The position numbers and the translations under genes are program-made. The notes beneath the pieces were generated by a model, which made no database searches, had not been told where the DNA came from, and was given only the letters and a program-made list of their open reading frames with translations. From Mytilus edulis (taxonomy: Eukaryota; Mollusca; Bivalvia; Mytilida; Mytilidae), in the NCBI RefSeq assembly GCF_963676685.1, contig NC_092344.1:48258830-48322829 (forward strand): a stretch of DNA of 64,000 bases. The letters run 5' to 3'. Positions 10,481 through 25,400 of this stretch are shown in pieces. Each line of letters starts with the position of its first letter. Position 1 is the first letter of the stretch.

Positions 10481-13400
10481 GTAAGAAGCTGCTTCTTTTA
10501 AGAAAATAATAATAGGAAACACAAGCTTTGAGATATTTCAGAATTCGATAATTTATCTGAACCAAGATTTTTTTAATTACCAGTGATTACAGAATAGTAA
10601 CTACTAAGACTAGTTGTCTTATCACATGCTTTTATCCATTAAAAAAAGGTAAATTAAATTTTAAACTTGTTAAACTAATTCATGCTATTTAGATAAGTAA
10701 AATTTTGATATTTTAGTATCCAGACGCTCCAGGTCCTGGTTCAAGCATGGGAGATAGTCATACACGTGTATCATACAGAAGGAATCCTAATTTCTTTGAG
10801 AGAATTGGTAACAGTTTAGTTGGAATATTAGTGGGTATAGCCTTACTGGTGGTGGCTTCAGGTTTACTGTTTTGGAATGAGGTATGTTCAGATAAATCCT
10901 ATAAGTTTGTGCATGTCATTGACATAACTTTAATAAAGGATTTAGAATAAGAGTGGTCAGGTTATGCATGTAGGACAATTCAAATTAAGGTATACCTGCA
11001 GCCAGCAATATTTTTAACATTATATTGGCATTAACACATTAAATGATTTGCATGATTTTATGTATCAGAATTGTGCTGCTTACCCGTTATACTTTTGTAC
11101 TGTGTTTGTAAAAAATCCAATGTACAATAATATACACCAAAACCAGTGATTGATCAAGATTTAACAAATGATATGTGGAGAGTCTGCAGGGATTCAAGGT
11201 TCTTTGCCATGCTTCAATGTTTAACATAATGATGATAATTAACTTGTATGTTATTTTCTGAACATAAACTTATAAGTAAGAAGATGTGGTATGATTTCCA
11301 ATGAGACAACTATCCATCGGAGCACAAATGTTGTGGATAAAGGCAAGTATTGTGATGAGAGGTGACTCACTCACTCACGGTCCAGCCTTCAACAATGAAA
11401 ATATCCATACTGTATTAACTTTGCAAAAAAATAAGGGTAAGATGCAAACATTTTGTTATTATTCAAAAGGATTCTTCACCTGAAGGCACACTTAGCCTAT
11501 TCATTTTTTGTATTATTTATTGAATAATTAATATTAAATTGAGCTTTTCGAATGAGAATATAATTATCTTTTCAGGGTAGAGCTGTGCAAACAGCAAAAT
11601 CATTAGATGAAGGGTTAAGCATAGTTGTTTCCTTGGAAAATATAGATGTACCATTTGATCAAAATAATGGAAAACTTGTTCACTTAGCTGGTCCTTTGAA
11701 AACCGAAAAGGTAAGTTAATATTTGTAAATAACAAGCTACAGCTCTCTAATGTAGAGGTGTTTTAAGCAAATTCAACTGACAAAATTGTGGGGGTTCTTG
11801 GTTTTATGGGGCAATAGATAATTGTCATTTTACTGATAAATTTCAGACACTATGAATAATGCCATAATCAATCCATCATTCTGCCTCTGAAGAAGGTCCA
11901 TTAAGGACTGAAACTGGTCAGGCTATAAATCCTCACCAGCCACTGTTAATTATTGGTTTTCAGAATTACTCTTTTTTTTTTGTGGTTCATGATGTAATTT
12001 CATACACAATATACACTTTTTATAAAAGGAATTCATCATAGGTTATAACAAGGGTCATATGTTTTCCAAAACCAAAAGCAACAATCATTGAAGAGCAATA
12101 AATTCAGAAACTAAGTATTTGATAGGGTGGTTTATAGCAATGTTTAAAAAAGATAAGTAAAACATTGGTAAAAGTCTTGTGCAATTGTTACTGACATTTT
12201 CGTATATTTCAAATGTTTGATTTTGAATAGTTTGAAGTATTGTAATAGAATAGAAATAAAGTATTAGGTTGAAGCTCTGGTTATAACTGCAAGGTTGGGA
12301 AATGTTTTAAATTGCTCTGCTCCTTATCATCCGTAAAATTGCAACTGGGACTGTTATAAAAATCTATAGTTGACAATGACAATTTTCTGTACACAATGTT
12401 TTTTATCTTTTAATCATATGTTGCGACTAACCATGCTAACTGTTTTGAATGCCTATCTGTATATATTATTATACAAAATTTTGGAGGTGTTGGATCAAAA
12501 TCATGTAATTTACTGTTTCAGTAAAGAATAAGTAGTAATTTTATTGAGTAGGAATCTTATTAAAAACCAGTCGTGCCAGTGGTATAATACTTATAATTTG
12601 AAATGCTGTTCACCAATAAAAAACTGTTTCATATGCCTTGCAGAAATACCAACCAGAATGTTTTAAATTTTGATGGAGAGATGAAAGATACCGAAAATGA
12701 CATTCAAACTTATTTATTAAAGTTGAAAATAAACTGACAACGCCATGGCTAAGAAAGAAAAAAACAAACCGACAAATTACAGTACACTAAACACAACATA
12801 GAAAACTATACACTGAATAACATAAACCCCACCAAAAACTGGGGTTGATCTCAGATGCTCAGGAACGATATTAAAGAAGATCCAGCTTTAGATGTGGCAC
12901 CCATCGTGTTGTTTATGTTAGTCAATCCTGCTTCACATATGGCACCCATTATGAGGCTTATGTTGTACAAACCCAGTAATAAGTCTAATTCCATAGGACC
13001 CATTTGGGGAAAAGGGGACAGTATTTGAACGTATCAGCTGTCATCAGTGAAAGGATATTCCATAATGGTCAACAGTGAAGAAGAGAATTAATGTAAGGTT
13101 GATAAGAAGTAAAGTATCTAAAAAATGAAGAGGAAAAACACTGTAAATTTCTTACATATCAAGCACCTCTCTGGAATGACCTTAATCAAGATGAAAAGTT
13201 GTAACCATAATTAGGAACGATAAAAAATCTAACACTTGAAAGCCAAGGATTTATAAAAGAATCGACACAGTTGAAAAGTTATATGACCAAGAACGACTAT
13301 AGACAGTGGCAGATCCAGAACTTTTCATAAGGGGGAGCCCGCTGACTGACCTAAGGGGGCCCGCTCAAGTCATGCTTCAGTGATTCCCTATATAATCAAC

Positions 13401-16400
13401 CAAATTTTTCCCACAAAAGGAGGGGGCCCTGTTGGATCCGCCCAATGCTAGAATAATAGCTGAATATGTAACTTGTAGAATTCATTTAGTATTGCAATTT
13501 TGTTTTAACAGAGTCTTTTAGATCCTACCTATAATATAAGAGTAAACGCTGTAAAGTTGAGAAGAACAGTTGAAATGTACCAATGGGTGGAACATGAATC
13601 TAAAAGGTAACATTAAAATGAAGCTGACTTTACAAAATCTATCTACTGTTTATCAAAAAGCAGATGTGGTATGATTGCCAATGAGACAACTCTCCACAAG
13701 AGACTAAATGACACAGAAATTATCAACTATAGGTCACTATATGGCCTTCAACAATGAGCAAAGCTCATACCGTATAGTCAGCTATAAAAGGCCCCAAAAT
13801 TACTGATTTACAACAATTCAAACGAGAAAACCAACGACCTAATTTATGTACAAAAAGTGAACAAAAAACATCTAACAAAAACACAGAGTGGATGTGACCA
13901 GGTACTTGTAAATCCCAACAACAAAAATACAATAAGTACTGATCTGAGAGTGCTCCCAGTTACTGACAGCTAGTTCAAAGCCACTAACAAATAATTTAAA
14001 AAATCCTGTAACTAGTATGCATACAGACATTAGACAGTAGCATTGTCTGATTAAGGACCAACATAAAAATATTGTAATCACAATCTTTTTAAAATGTTCT
14101 CTCAGGCAACAAAATTTAGAGTTTGAAAATTAATTTGTCAATAAACTCACATTCAGTCTTTCTGTTGCAACCTTCAACAGGATAAAACTCTTTTGTGCTT
14201 AGGAATCTAATGCAAACCCCAACCAATCTGTTATAACCAATATTGATGGCTGATGTTAAGGTGGTACCTAGCACTACAGCGAGATAACTCTGTAAAATCA
14301 GCTAAACGTTTTAATTACATTGTGTTGTGAAGGGAATCTTAAGCTTCTCAATGATCAAAATTAGTGTTTGTCAAACTGCTATATAACCAGCGTAATTTTT
14401 CTGACAAAACGGTTGGTTCAAAATTTTTTATTTTTTTTTATTTTTGTTAAAGGGTCAAAGTAAATACTTTGTCAAAATTTTATCAAAATTAAACGAGCCA
14501 AATTATTTTAGTGAAAGTGTTAAGTACCACCTGAAACAGAATGTGCTGACCTTTGATCAGATCAACTTATGATCAATGGTAATTTTACTCCTGAAGTATT
14601 CATTTTTTCTCCATTGTCTGTAATTACTTTTTTCATTTTTTTGCAGTTACCACTTCATGCATTCTGATATTTTCCTATTCCTTCAACTGTTGCTTCATTT
14701 TAAGTAGTATTGACTACAAACCTTCAGTTTTTTGCATAGTTTTAATTATTTATTTACAGAGAATACAATGAAGGAGGACAAACCAGAGTTGAAAAAACAT
14801 ATTCCTATAGTAAGTTTGTAAAGAAATAGATTCAGACTACTAGTTAACTGCTAGTAGTCTGTTGTTATTTATGTATTATTGTCATTTTGTTTATTTTCTT
14901 TGGTTACATCTTCTGACATCAGACTCGGATTTCTCTTGAACTGAATTTTAATGTGCGTATTGTTATGCGTTTACTTTACTACATTGGTTAGAGGTATAGG
15001 GGGAGGGTTGAGATCTCACAAACATGTTTAACCCCGCCGCATTTTTGCGCCTGTCCCAAGTCAGGAGCCTCTGGCCTTTGTTAGTCTTGTATTATTTTAA
15101 TTTTAGTTTCTTGTGTACAATTTGGAAATTAGTATGGCGTTCATTATCACTGGACTAGTATATATTTGTTTAGGGGCCAGCTGAAGGACGCCTCCGGGTG
15201 CGGGAATTTCTCGCTACATTGAAGACCTGTTGGTGACCCTCTGCTGTTGTTTTTTATTTGGGCGGGTTGTTGTCTCTTTGACACATTCCCCATTTCCATT
15301 CTCAATTTTATAAGAGGGTGTGGATGAGGGTTTACCAGTCTGCACCATAAGTCACCAGTGGCGGATCCAGAAATTTTCATAAGTGGGGCCCCTGGGTGCC
15401 TTAGAGGGGGCCGGATTTTGTCATGCCTCAGTGATTCCCTATATAAGCAACCAAATTTTTTTCTCAAAAAAGGGAGGGGGGGGGGGGGAATCCGCCTCTG
15501 GTCACTTGTTTGATGCCCCAGACTAGTATTATATAAAACAAAATTTTGAGAATAAAGGGCAAACATATGAAGAATAGAGAAAAATGGAATACAAAAAATA
15601 AAGAATAGATAATAATGAGGTGCTAGATAATAAAAAAAATAAAGGAATAAAGGACCCTCTTATAAGGTTTTATAAAACTAATAACCCTAGTTGTTAATTT
15701 CTTGCAATTATATTCTAGCTGCGGAACCGTAGCTTTTAGCATAGTCCGCAAAAAGTCAAAAAATAACATAAGGACCTAAGAGAACAAATATAAGAGTCTC
15801 TTTAGAGACTGGCACATTTGTATATATATAAGGATTTAGGAATAAAGGTCTTGCAATATGTGTCAACAGATTTAGCCATAAACTGCCACCAACAAATATT
15901 TTTTTTATTTTTTTTCAGCACAAGAATGGAGATCAGATTTAGTAAGAAGTCAGTCTTTTGATAACATGGTTGGACATAATAACCCAACGTAAGTTACATG
16001 TCACAAATATGTGAGCTCTGTTATGAAGTGGTTTTGAAAATGACAAATAATAAGATAAATGGGGTATACATTAAAGACAATTTGCAATCCAACAACAAAA
16101 TAATGCCATGTAATATGAAATGTTTCGAGCTATTCAATTTAGACATCATTTTTGTGAATGCTCAGTACTCAACAGTTGATTCTGTTCCTTAATATAAAAA
16201 AGAAGATGTGGTATGATTGCCAATGAGACAACTATCCACAAAAGACCAAAATGACACAGACATTAACAACTATAGGTCAACGTACGGCCTTAAGCTTTAC
16301 CTAGCTTTTTAACAATACATCATTAAGCAAATCACTTTTAGTTAGAATTGTAAACAATCAATAGACAAAAGACACAAAGTACTGATATGAGCTCTACAAA

Positions 16401-19400
16401 TGCTCTAGAGAACACACATTTACTGAAAGCTAGTTTAAAGCTGCCCAATTTTAGTTCATTAAATTGATCATGTAAACCAACTAATTTAAGCAAACAATTT
16501 ATATTTGTGACTTTAGCAAGAAGAAAAAACAACATGACTATAAATTGTCACAAATACATAAGACTTGGATATTTCTTATTTATTACATCTAATAAATTTG
16601 AAAAAAAAAATCAATTGCTGTGAACTGTACTAGATAGGGCTAAACATTAAATAAAGTATCTGTCAAGAAAAAATGGTTTACAGTAAACAATGATAACAAG
16701 ACTAAACTATTAAAAAAGTACACCTCAGAAATATTTTGTGTAAAAACGTCATAATTTCTCGCTGATTATGATGTTTGATCATAATCAGCGAGAAATTATG
16801 ACGAAATTGAGTATTGTCAGGTTGACAGAACATATAATGAGTGCATAATGACAAGATATGAATACATGTTTAGTTATGTATTAAACTATGGAATATTAAT
16901 ACAATTTTAGTACCAATAAAGACAATATTCTACAATTTCTGCACAGAAAATAACAAATTTAACAACATGTCCCAAGGAAAAATCCATGGTTGAACTGCAG
17001 TGTTTCAGAAGAGTATGCAGGTCCTGAAACTGTTTTTATAATGTTTCTAATGCCTGATAACATTACAAATTGTTTTCGTGATAACGAAAGTATTAGGAAA
17101 TATTTGAAGATATTCTCAAATACATGTGTTGACTCTTTCTTTCTACATTTGTTATTTTTAAAAATTCTGATTTATTTTTTTAGATCGATGCCAGTAAATT
17201 CCCAATTGCAAACGGCAGATATTGTTCATGTTGGAGGTTTTGAGTTGTCAGGAGGTACCAATTATAATATAGACTATTTATATGTTAATAATGCAAAATT
17301 TGAGGCTACAAGACATGTAAAAAAAAAATTGATACTGCAGTACATCAGACCACATCAACATATATACAATCAACTACTTCGAAAAAAATCCAGACATATA
17401 AACAAAATTATCTACTAAAACATTGTGCAGGTAGCTTGACTTGCTACAGCAGGTTCAACAATTCGCCGTTTCAGAATCTAATGCATCCTGGGTAATATTT
17501 TGAAAAGTGACACCAAAACGTCCTGATTGGTTAAAAATTTCATAAACAATGGAAATTTAAAGGGAAATTCCGCGATTTTTTACTTATCATCTAATTATGT
17601 TCATCTTAACATAAAAAACACATTTGCAAAGTTTTAAATTTATATTCCTTCTAATAACGGAGAAAATCAAGTATTTGTAACTTTTTTGGTTGAATTCTCG
17701 AGTGGGTCGTGACGTATTAGCCCGATTTATTGAATTCTGGGAAAAAATAAAATCTGTTTAACTCTTATAGCTTATCGACAATATACGTAATTGAAAGCGC
17801 ACAGCTGACGAATGGTCGAAGTTATTAACCACAATATAAGAATGAACGAAAATGAATATGCATATACCGTTTTGTATTGATTGAATTAAACTCCTATAAA
17901 ATTATCTCTAGTAAATGTTTTTGAATAAATTTAATTAATTATTGTTGAGATTTTTTTCATAAAATATTTATTGAACATTTTTACTGATATCGAACTGAAA
18001 ATATTTCAGTTCTATTTACCGTTATTGTTTTGATAATCATTTCAATGCAACTAATGTGTGAGCAGAGTGTGTATATTATTTTGTAAAGGTCACTGTATAT
18101 TTCTCGGCTTGAGGTCAATTCGTTTACCTTGTAGCTATTTAGCCGCAGGTGTGAGTTCAAGCGTACACAGGTATAAATGTTGTTATTTGGAAAGGATAAA
18201 CAGAAAGGATTAGAAAGAGTATTCTGTCACGATGTTAATACACTAAGATTTAATACACGATGAGAAATAAGATACAATAATTAAATTGTGTAAATTAATT
18301 GAAAATAAAATTCAGATTCGTAATTCCGAAAGTGTATAAAAATAAAAGGAAACAATTTTTGATTACTTTCTTAGCGGCAATTGGCGTAAAGATTCAAATA
18401 TGAAGCAAAAAATAGTAGTTTTAATCTTTTATAAAAACTAAATGCAATATTACCCAATTTGATATACCATTGTACATCTGTTTGATATCATTGACTTTAC
18501 CGGAATTTCTTAACTTGTATTCAAATCTGGCTGTGTTTAAATGCTAATAAAACTATTGCAATTTTAAAGTTTTTAATTGACAAAAAAATACAACATACAA
18601 CATGCATGATTTTTTTTTAGTTTCTTTTTAACATTTTATTCTTACATAATTAAATTCATTTGACAATCATTTACACGAACTTTTTGTGAAAAGAATATCA
18701 ATTATCTAAGCTAAGGCATTATTTCTTTTGAGGATTTTTGAGGATTTTTTTTTTAAATTCTATGATAATATTTGTGCAATGTTGAACATGATAGCCGTCA
18801 TTAATCCAAATAAGTAATACAGTAGTTGTAATAAAAGTTATATTTTAGTCATGCATAACTGATATTGATGAATTTATAATAGTTCGTCCATACATCGTTG
18901 TTCTTGAAACAATCATTATTAGTATACATGTAAGTTTCCTGACGTATAAGAGCCATTGAGGATGAGCTCCAGAGAAATCAGACTAGTGGCGTTTCGTTCG
19001 TTTGTTTGTTCGGAAAGGAGAGGAAATGCAACCGCTTGTACAGATAAACGACAGAATTACCATACAAGCATTTATAGTCAACACAATCAGAAAGAGTTCC
19101 CATCGTTAGACGATGAAGGCTTCCAAGAATGAACAAGTGACATGTCTAACTCTGAACAGTTAGAAAACAGACTATCGACATCGACCGCTTGTTCTTAATA
19201 TTTGAAACTGTATGCATATATATACGTATACGTTTATGATATATATAGTGATGAGTTCTTGCGTCTGACAAAAACTAAATTCCTTCATGGTTATATCTTG
19301 CCATACGTTTATATTGGTTTGTAAGGTGATTACTCACAATCGTTATTTGAAAATCCTGTTTGTGAGATGTAGATTCATTTCAATACAGAAATTTCGTCTA

Positions 19401-22400
19401 TATATTTCACAAGTGTATAACACGGAGAAGCTCTGAAGGTCCATTACTCCCATTTTGTTTGGGTGTGAACCATCGATGTTTACAACAATATCCGGCACAG
19501 AATAAGATGATGATGGTAGAAAGAACTATGGGCGTCATGTGGCAAATATTACATGCATATCGGACAATGAGTTGTCAATCTGTATGAAAAGATTTCCAAT
19601 ACAACCATATTATTGAGAAGGAATGTTTACATGCTATACTCTCGTACTAGTATTACAGGGTTCTTGTGGCGTTCACCTTAGACACACATCTTTTTAACGA
19701 TGTTTAAAAAAAAAACAGAACCAATTTAATGTCATATTTCCCTATTTTTTAAATATAACTAAAAGTCTTTTATCTGACAAGAATACCCCTATTTAGCGAA
19801 CAAGTAATTTATTCTTTTTTCTGTTATTGAATACCAAGAAAGAAAATAAATCCCGAAATTTATTTGAAACTTTGATACTCAAAAGTTTCCCAGCAAAATA
19901 TTCACATTCCCTGGGGATAATTAGTGTTCGTCCAGTGGCATGTATAACAATGGTGATGACGAATTACTTCCTTTGTTCGAGAACAATCTTATTGAAATAT
20001 AAATCTGTGATTTTACTAGGTCCACAGCTTCAATGAACCAAAGCAAAAGTTATACATCGACCTGTATTTAAATCAAATTGGTTCTCTTCTTCTTCTGGTA
20101 TACAATAGTCTATCGACATTCGATGATTACATACTGTTGGCATACGTGGACTAGTCTATTTACAACACTTTTACCCCTATTTATTCAAAATATATGTTTT
20201 TTTCTTATGTTCAATGTATACATGTATATATTTTAAATTGCGCTATAGTTCCGTAACTTTCTATCCAGTCGTATAAACGAATCGTCGGCAAGTGCGTACA
20301 TTTTTTTAAATCAATATTTCTGGTCTGTTCCAATCTGTCCTTCACTATTGACAATGACTATATATTACATTTTCCCAAATTCACCCTTGGAAAAAATATT
20401 TAAATAGATTTTAATTTCATCAAATCTTATTTTTTGGGTATTATTTATATGTTTATGAATTATATTCTTTACACCAGAAATGTTATTTATAAACAAGCGT
20501 ATGAGTTTAGTAATGACAAGTAAGACAGAGTTGTATATTATTCATCTGATAGTTCAAAATGGAAAGTTATAAGTTATAAGTTATCAGCCGTGTACACTGA
20601 TCAATACCTGCAGAAGTGAAACGATGCATGAACTTGCAAGCCCGACAGGAAATCGCTGGAATACCTGGACGTGTCACCTCACACCCCTCACAATACCTTT
20701 GGAAGTAATACCTTTAGCCATGCTGGTGATCAGATGAGGGAAGATCAAAATATATATGTTTATTACTTTAAAGAATTATGAACAAATTAGATTTTCGAAA
20801 ACAATTTTCACGGAACACTTATTTATGATTTCAACTTTGACTTTTCACCTAATTCCAATATCAACAGTTTAAAAACAACAGACCATGGTAATTTAAAAAA
20901 AAGTAAGAATATTTTTCGTATCAAGTTAGTTAGTCGGATAAAACAACCGTACGATTGACAAGATATCGACACGCAATTACGACTACATCGGTTACTGTAG
21001 TTTTGTTTCTTTGTGGTTTATAGACATATCGTTTTTATTAATCGGGAAAGAAGACAAAATGGCGGATCGCAGAGAATTGATACTATAAATTTAAAATCGA
21101 TGGTGATCGCTTATCTAGCGGAATAAAACTTTAATATCTATGAATTTGAGCATTTTTATACAGAATGAACATAATATCAATTTTTGATTTTTTTGCGAAG
21201 TTTCCCTTTAACCAATGACGTGACATTATTTTCATTTTGGGGTACGAACAATGAAATTACCCATGATGCTTTAGATTCTGAAACGGCCAATTGGTGAGGT
21301 TAAACCAGTTTTATGTGCACATAAGTGCCCTCCTCCTCATCTTTTACCTATCTTGACCATATGTCAGATATAATACATTTATTAAAAAATCTTTAACAAA
21401 TTAAGACAGAAAAAGAAAATTTATAGAGAATGATTTAAATTTGTTAGAACAGTGTAACCTGTGTTATCCAACACACTGGGGGACCAGAAAAAAATGTTGG
21501 ATTAAGCAGGGTATTGAAATACTCAGGGTTTTTTTCTGCAAGGTAAGGCATATTTTGGGACTATGAAAATGTGTTGGTTAAATCAGAATGTTGGAATACT
21601 TAGGTGTCAGATTAGACAGGTTACACTGTATCAAAATGGTACCACATCAAATTTAGGATGTAGACCTTGGTTAAGGGAAATAACTTTTATAATCATCAGT
21701 ACGTTTGTGTCAACCATTTTCATAAATATATTCTAAGCTTCTAGGTTACATAGATTATTTTCAATCTGTTTCAGATAAATGCTTAAAATACATTGATGAA
21801 CTTGACTTTTACAAACGCTTAATTGATTTAAAGAGTTATCTCCCTGAACCAAGGTCTACCACCTTAAATAACACTTAAAATTTCATGCAAAAAAAGTGCT
21901 TTTCTGAATTTACTTTCATCAGGAACACTCAAAACAAAATATTTTAAAACCAAGTATGTAAAATGTATGGATAGTGGATTTGATCTGTTTGCTTCTTAAA
22001 ATTAATTTGAAGAGAAATTTTATATATATAAACTCAATTCTTATATCTCTTAAAAGGCTTGGTAGAAAAAATAACAGATTTTAAGAAGATAAACCCAAGT
22101 GCTATGTCACCTCCGTCAGATCCTAAGATACAGATGTTAGAGGGAGTTTATTATCATAGTCATTATCCTTTACAACCACAGGTAAGTTTCTTCTATAACA
22201 TCTAGATCTTTTACCAATAGGTTTGTGAGACGCATGTCTACCATCTGGCTATAGTAAGATTTAAAATCTCAAACAGGTGTTTATGTTAATGGTGACTGGG
22301 AGATATAAATATGGTCTTCCATTGAGTGGCTGAAACACCTTTGCCAAAATGGAATGTCTGTTAGGCCGTGTTGAAAGTACACAGCCAAGTCCGATCAGAA

Positions 22401-25400
22401 TGAAAACATTGGATTGAATGCCTCTTATAGAGAGAGTGCCACTAAGAACCCTTGCAACAACTCTTTGAGAGGTTCATAGGTGTTCTGATTTAAGGCGAAA
22501 TTTCTGTCCCTATTCAATATCCTCTCATTTTCCTGTAGCTGTCAGAATTTACTTGACCCTAATACCAACTGCTTTCACAACAGGACCTTCTAATTGAATT
22601 GATTGTACATATATGAAATATTTTCCTCTGGATGTTTAGCAACCAACAAACAATCAACTAAAATTACCAGTCTAATATTTAAATCTCTTTGATACAGTGT
22701 TGCCATTTGGGATAAATTTGTCACCACTTTTGAAATACATTCATACACTTAATTAAGTTTAAATGGGTGCTACTTGTGGAGCTGGATCTGCTTTTCTTTT
22801 GAAATGTATTTGAAAGAAATGAAATGATAGCTCATATTAAGAGGGGGTCTCAAAGGGGGGTTCCGATCCCGGATCCCGCTTATTGTTTTGTCAGATTCCC
22901 GTATCACGCTTACACTATATGGTAGCAATTCTCATTTTTTTGTCATTTCCCAGGTTCCACTAGACCTCATTTCCCATTTTCACGACACAATAATTTGACT
23001 TTCACGTGTCACCCTTACAAAAAATCAGCAATCCTGCGTCACGCTTAGACCCCAATGAGACCCACTTAGGATTGCTGCAAAGAGAACAAATTAGATTTAG
23101 GAGATGATTTTTTTTTATTTCTAGAAAATTTTGAAGACTTGCTGTTTATTAGGGAAAATTTATTTCATTTCTACATGAACATTTGTTAATTACAGCAAAA
23201 TTCTGGTGACCATTCATGTCATTTGGAAGCTAAAACAAATAAATTGTGTTTTATGATTGGTTGGTTAAAGACAATCAACACAAAGAGCCTATGCCACCAC
23301 CAAAATTATATTAAAAAAATAGTTTTTACTGTACCTGTTTATTATAAACACATGGTATGTGATCTTTATCATACCTATAAAAGTTAAAAAAAAAAAAAAA
23401 AACTTTCAGGATGTACTTAGGTGAGGTCAGGTAAAATTTAATAAATTGATAAATTAAAATTGATACAATAAGCAGGTAGAGCATACATTAAGGAAATAAA
23501 ATAAGCTAAAAATATTGATAGGTCATGGACCTCCTTTTTGAGATATTTGAGATTGAAAATATGGAGGGAAAAGACTGACTCAGACTTTTAACTTATATTT
23601 GTATTGGTATTATTTGAGTCTCAAAACAAAACAAAGAAAATCAAGAATCTTCTAAAATTTTGGTAAATGACCTTTCATGAGCTATTAAATCTTATATGAA
23701 ACAATAAGTGAGGGTGTTATGGGGCAAAATATTTTACCTGGTATTGTATGGAAAAACACCAAGGAGTCCGAACATTTAAGACGAATTCAAAAATCTGACC
23801 TAAGTACATCCCTAAGCGATCAGATTTTTAAAAATATTTTTCTTTTTTACAAAATATCATTTAATTTTTTTCTAAGGTTGGTGACTTGAGGGTGACATTT
23901 GAATATGCTGGGATAAGTGGAGAATCTTTGCTGGGACAGCCTGATACTGTAAGTAACCAATTTAGTATCATTTATTCAGACAGACAGCATCAATGTATTT
24001 GAACTAAGTAACCTATGCTTTTTCTAATTTTTTTTTGTTTTAGCATTATTGGACTTTTTATTTCATTATAATAAGGTGAAAGACATGTTCATTGCACTGT
24101 TATTTATGGTAAAAAAAAGACATATAGAATCTTTTTCAATATACTGTGTGATTTTAAAAATAGCAGATGATAATAGTTATCAAAGGTACCAGAATTATAA
24201 TTTAGTACGCCAGACGCACGTTTCGTCTACATAAGACTCATCAGTGACGCTCAGATCAAAATAGTTGTATAGCCAAACAAGTACAAATTGAGGAGCATTG
24301 AGGGTCCAAAATTTCAAAAAGTTGTGCTAAATACGGCTTAGGTAATATATTCCTGGGATAAGAAAATCCTTACTTTTTTGAAAAATTTTAAGTTTTTAAC
24401 AGGAAATTTATATAATTGACCATGTAATTGTTCATGTCAACACCGACAGCTGACTACTGGGCTGGTCATACCCTCGGGGACGAAACGTCCACCAGCAGTG
24501 GTATTGACCCAGTGGTGTAAATAGTTATCAAAGGTACCAGGATTATAATTTAGTACGCCAGACTCGCGTTTTGTCTACATAAGACTCATCAGTGACGCTC
24601 AGATAAGAGATCCACATAGATAAGACATTTAAGGGGAACAAAACACTTTTCTTAAATTTGTACCATGCACCTTAAAATAGTACTATACTATTGTTTTTCT
24701 GTTTGTCTTTTTCATTTTTAGCCATGTCGTTGTCAGTTTGTTTTAGATTTATGAGTTTGACTGTCCCTTTGGTATCTTTCGTCCCTCTTTTAAAACCGTT
24801 TTGAATATATATTTCTCCAGGTGAGCATTATTGCAAGACAGATACGTCATAGACTGTTACCCTACCAGACAGCAGCTGGAGATGTTCTAGAAATGTTGTA
24901 TACTGGAAGACTGTCTCCAAAGGTAAACTTGTGCTAAAAATTGTGCATTTATTCTTCAATTTATGTTTTTCTTGTATTTTTAAAACATGTGAGATAAGCC
25001 TCAGTCATGATATGTTTTACAGCTATTACATTAATGCTAGCAAGACAAAACTTTGTTTGGCTTGCTTGCTTTGCTTGTATCAATGTTTGCTCAAGCATGA
25101 CAATTAAGATAGGCGGGGCTTCAGCTTGTATACATCATACTTAAATCTTATTGGACATTACGTTTGAGGTTAAGGACACTAAATTTTAAAACATCACCTG
25201 ACTAATATTATTATCACATGTTTCCTTACCTGTAAAAACAATTTGATGTAACAATAAGTGAGGTAATTCGATGATTGATATATCATGGTATTAAATGTGA
25301 ACCTGTACCAATCACACCGATTTTTTTGCTGTTTTATTAAAAAAAATAGTTTACTTTAATAAATTCATTCTGAGACTACTATAACACTGTGTTATAGTAG

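Noticed and set aside
15147..15566. 139-codon minus-strand frame
   Set aside because: It runs across dispersed repeats C and D and has no domain; the frame follows repeat sequence.
16990..17418. 142-codon plus-strand frame
   Set aside because: It contains the TMEM43 exon 17184-17254 read through its flanking introns; only the exon part is supported.
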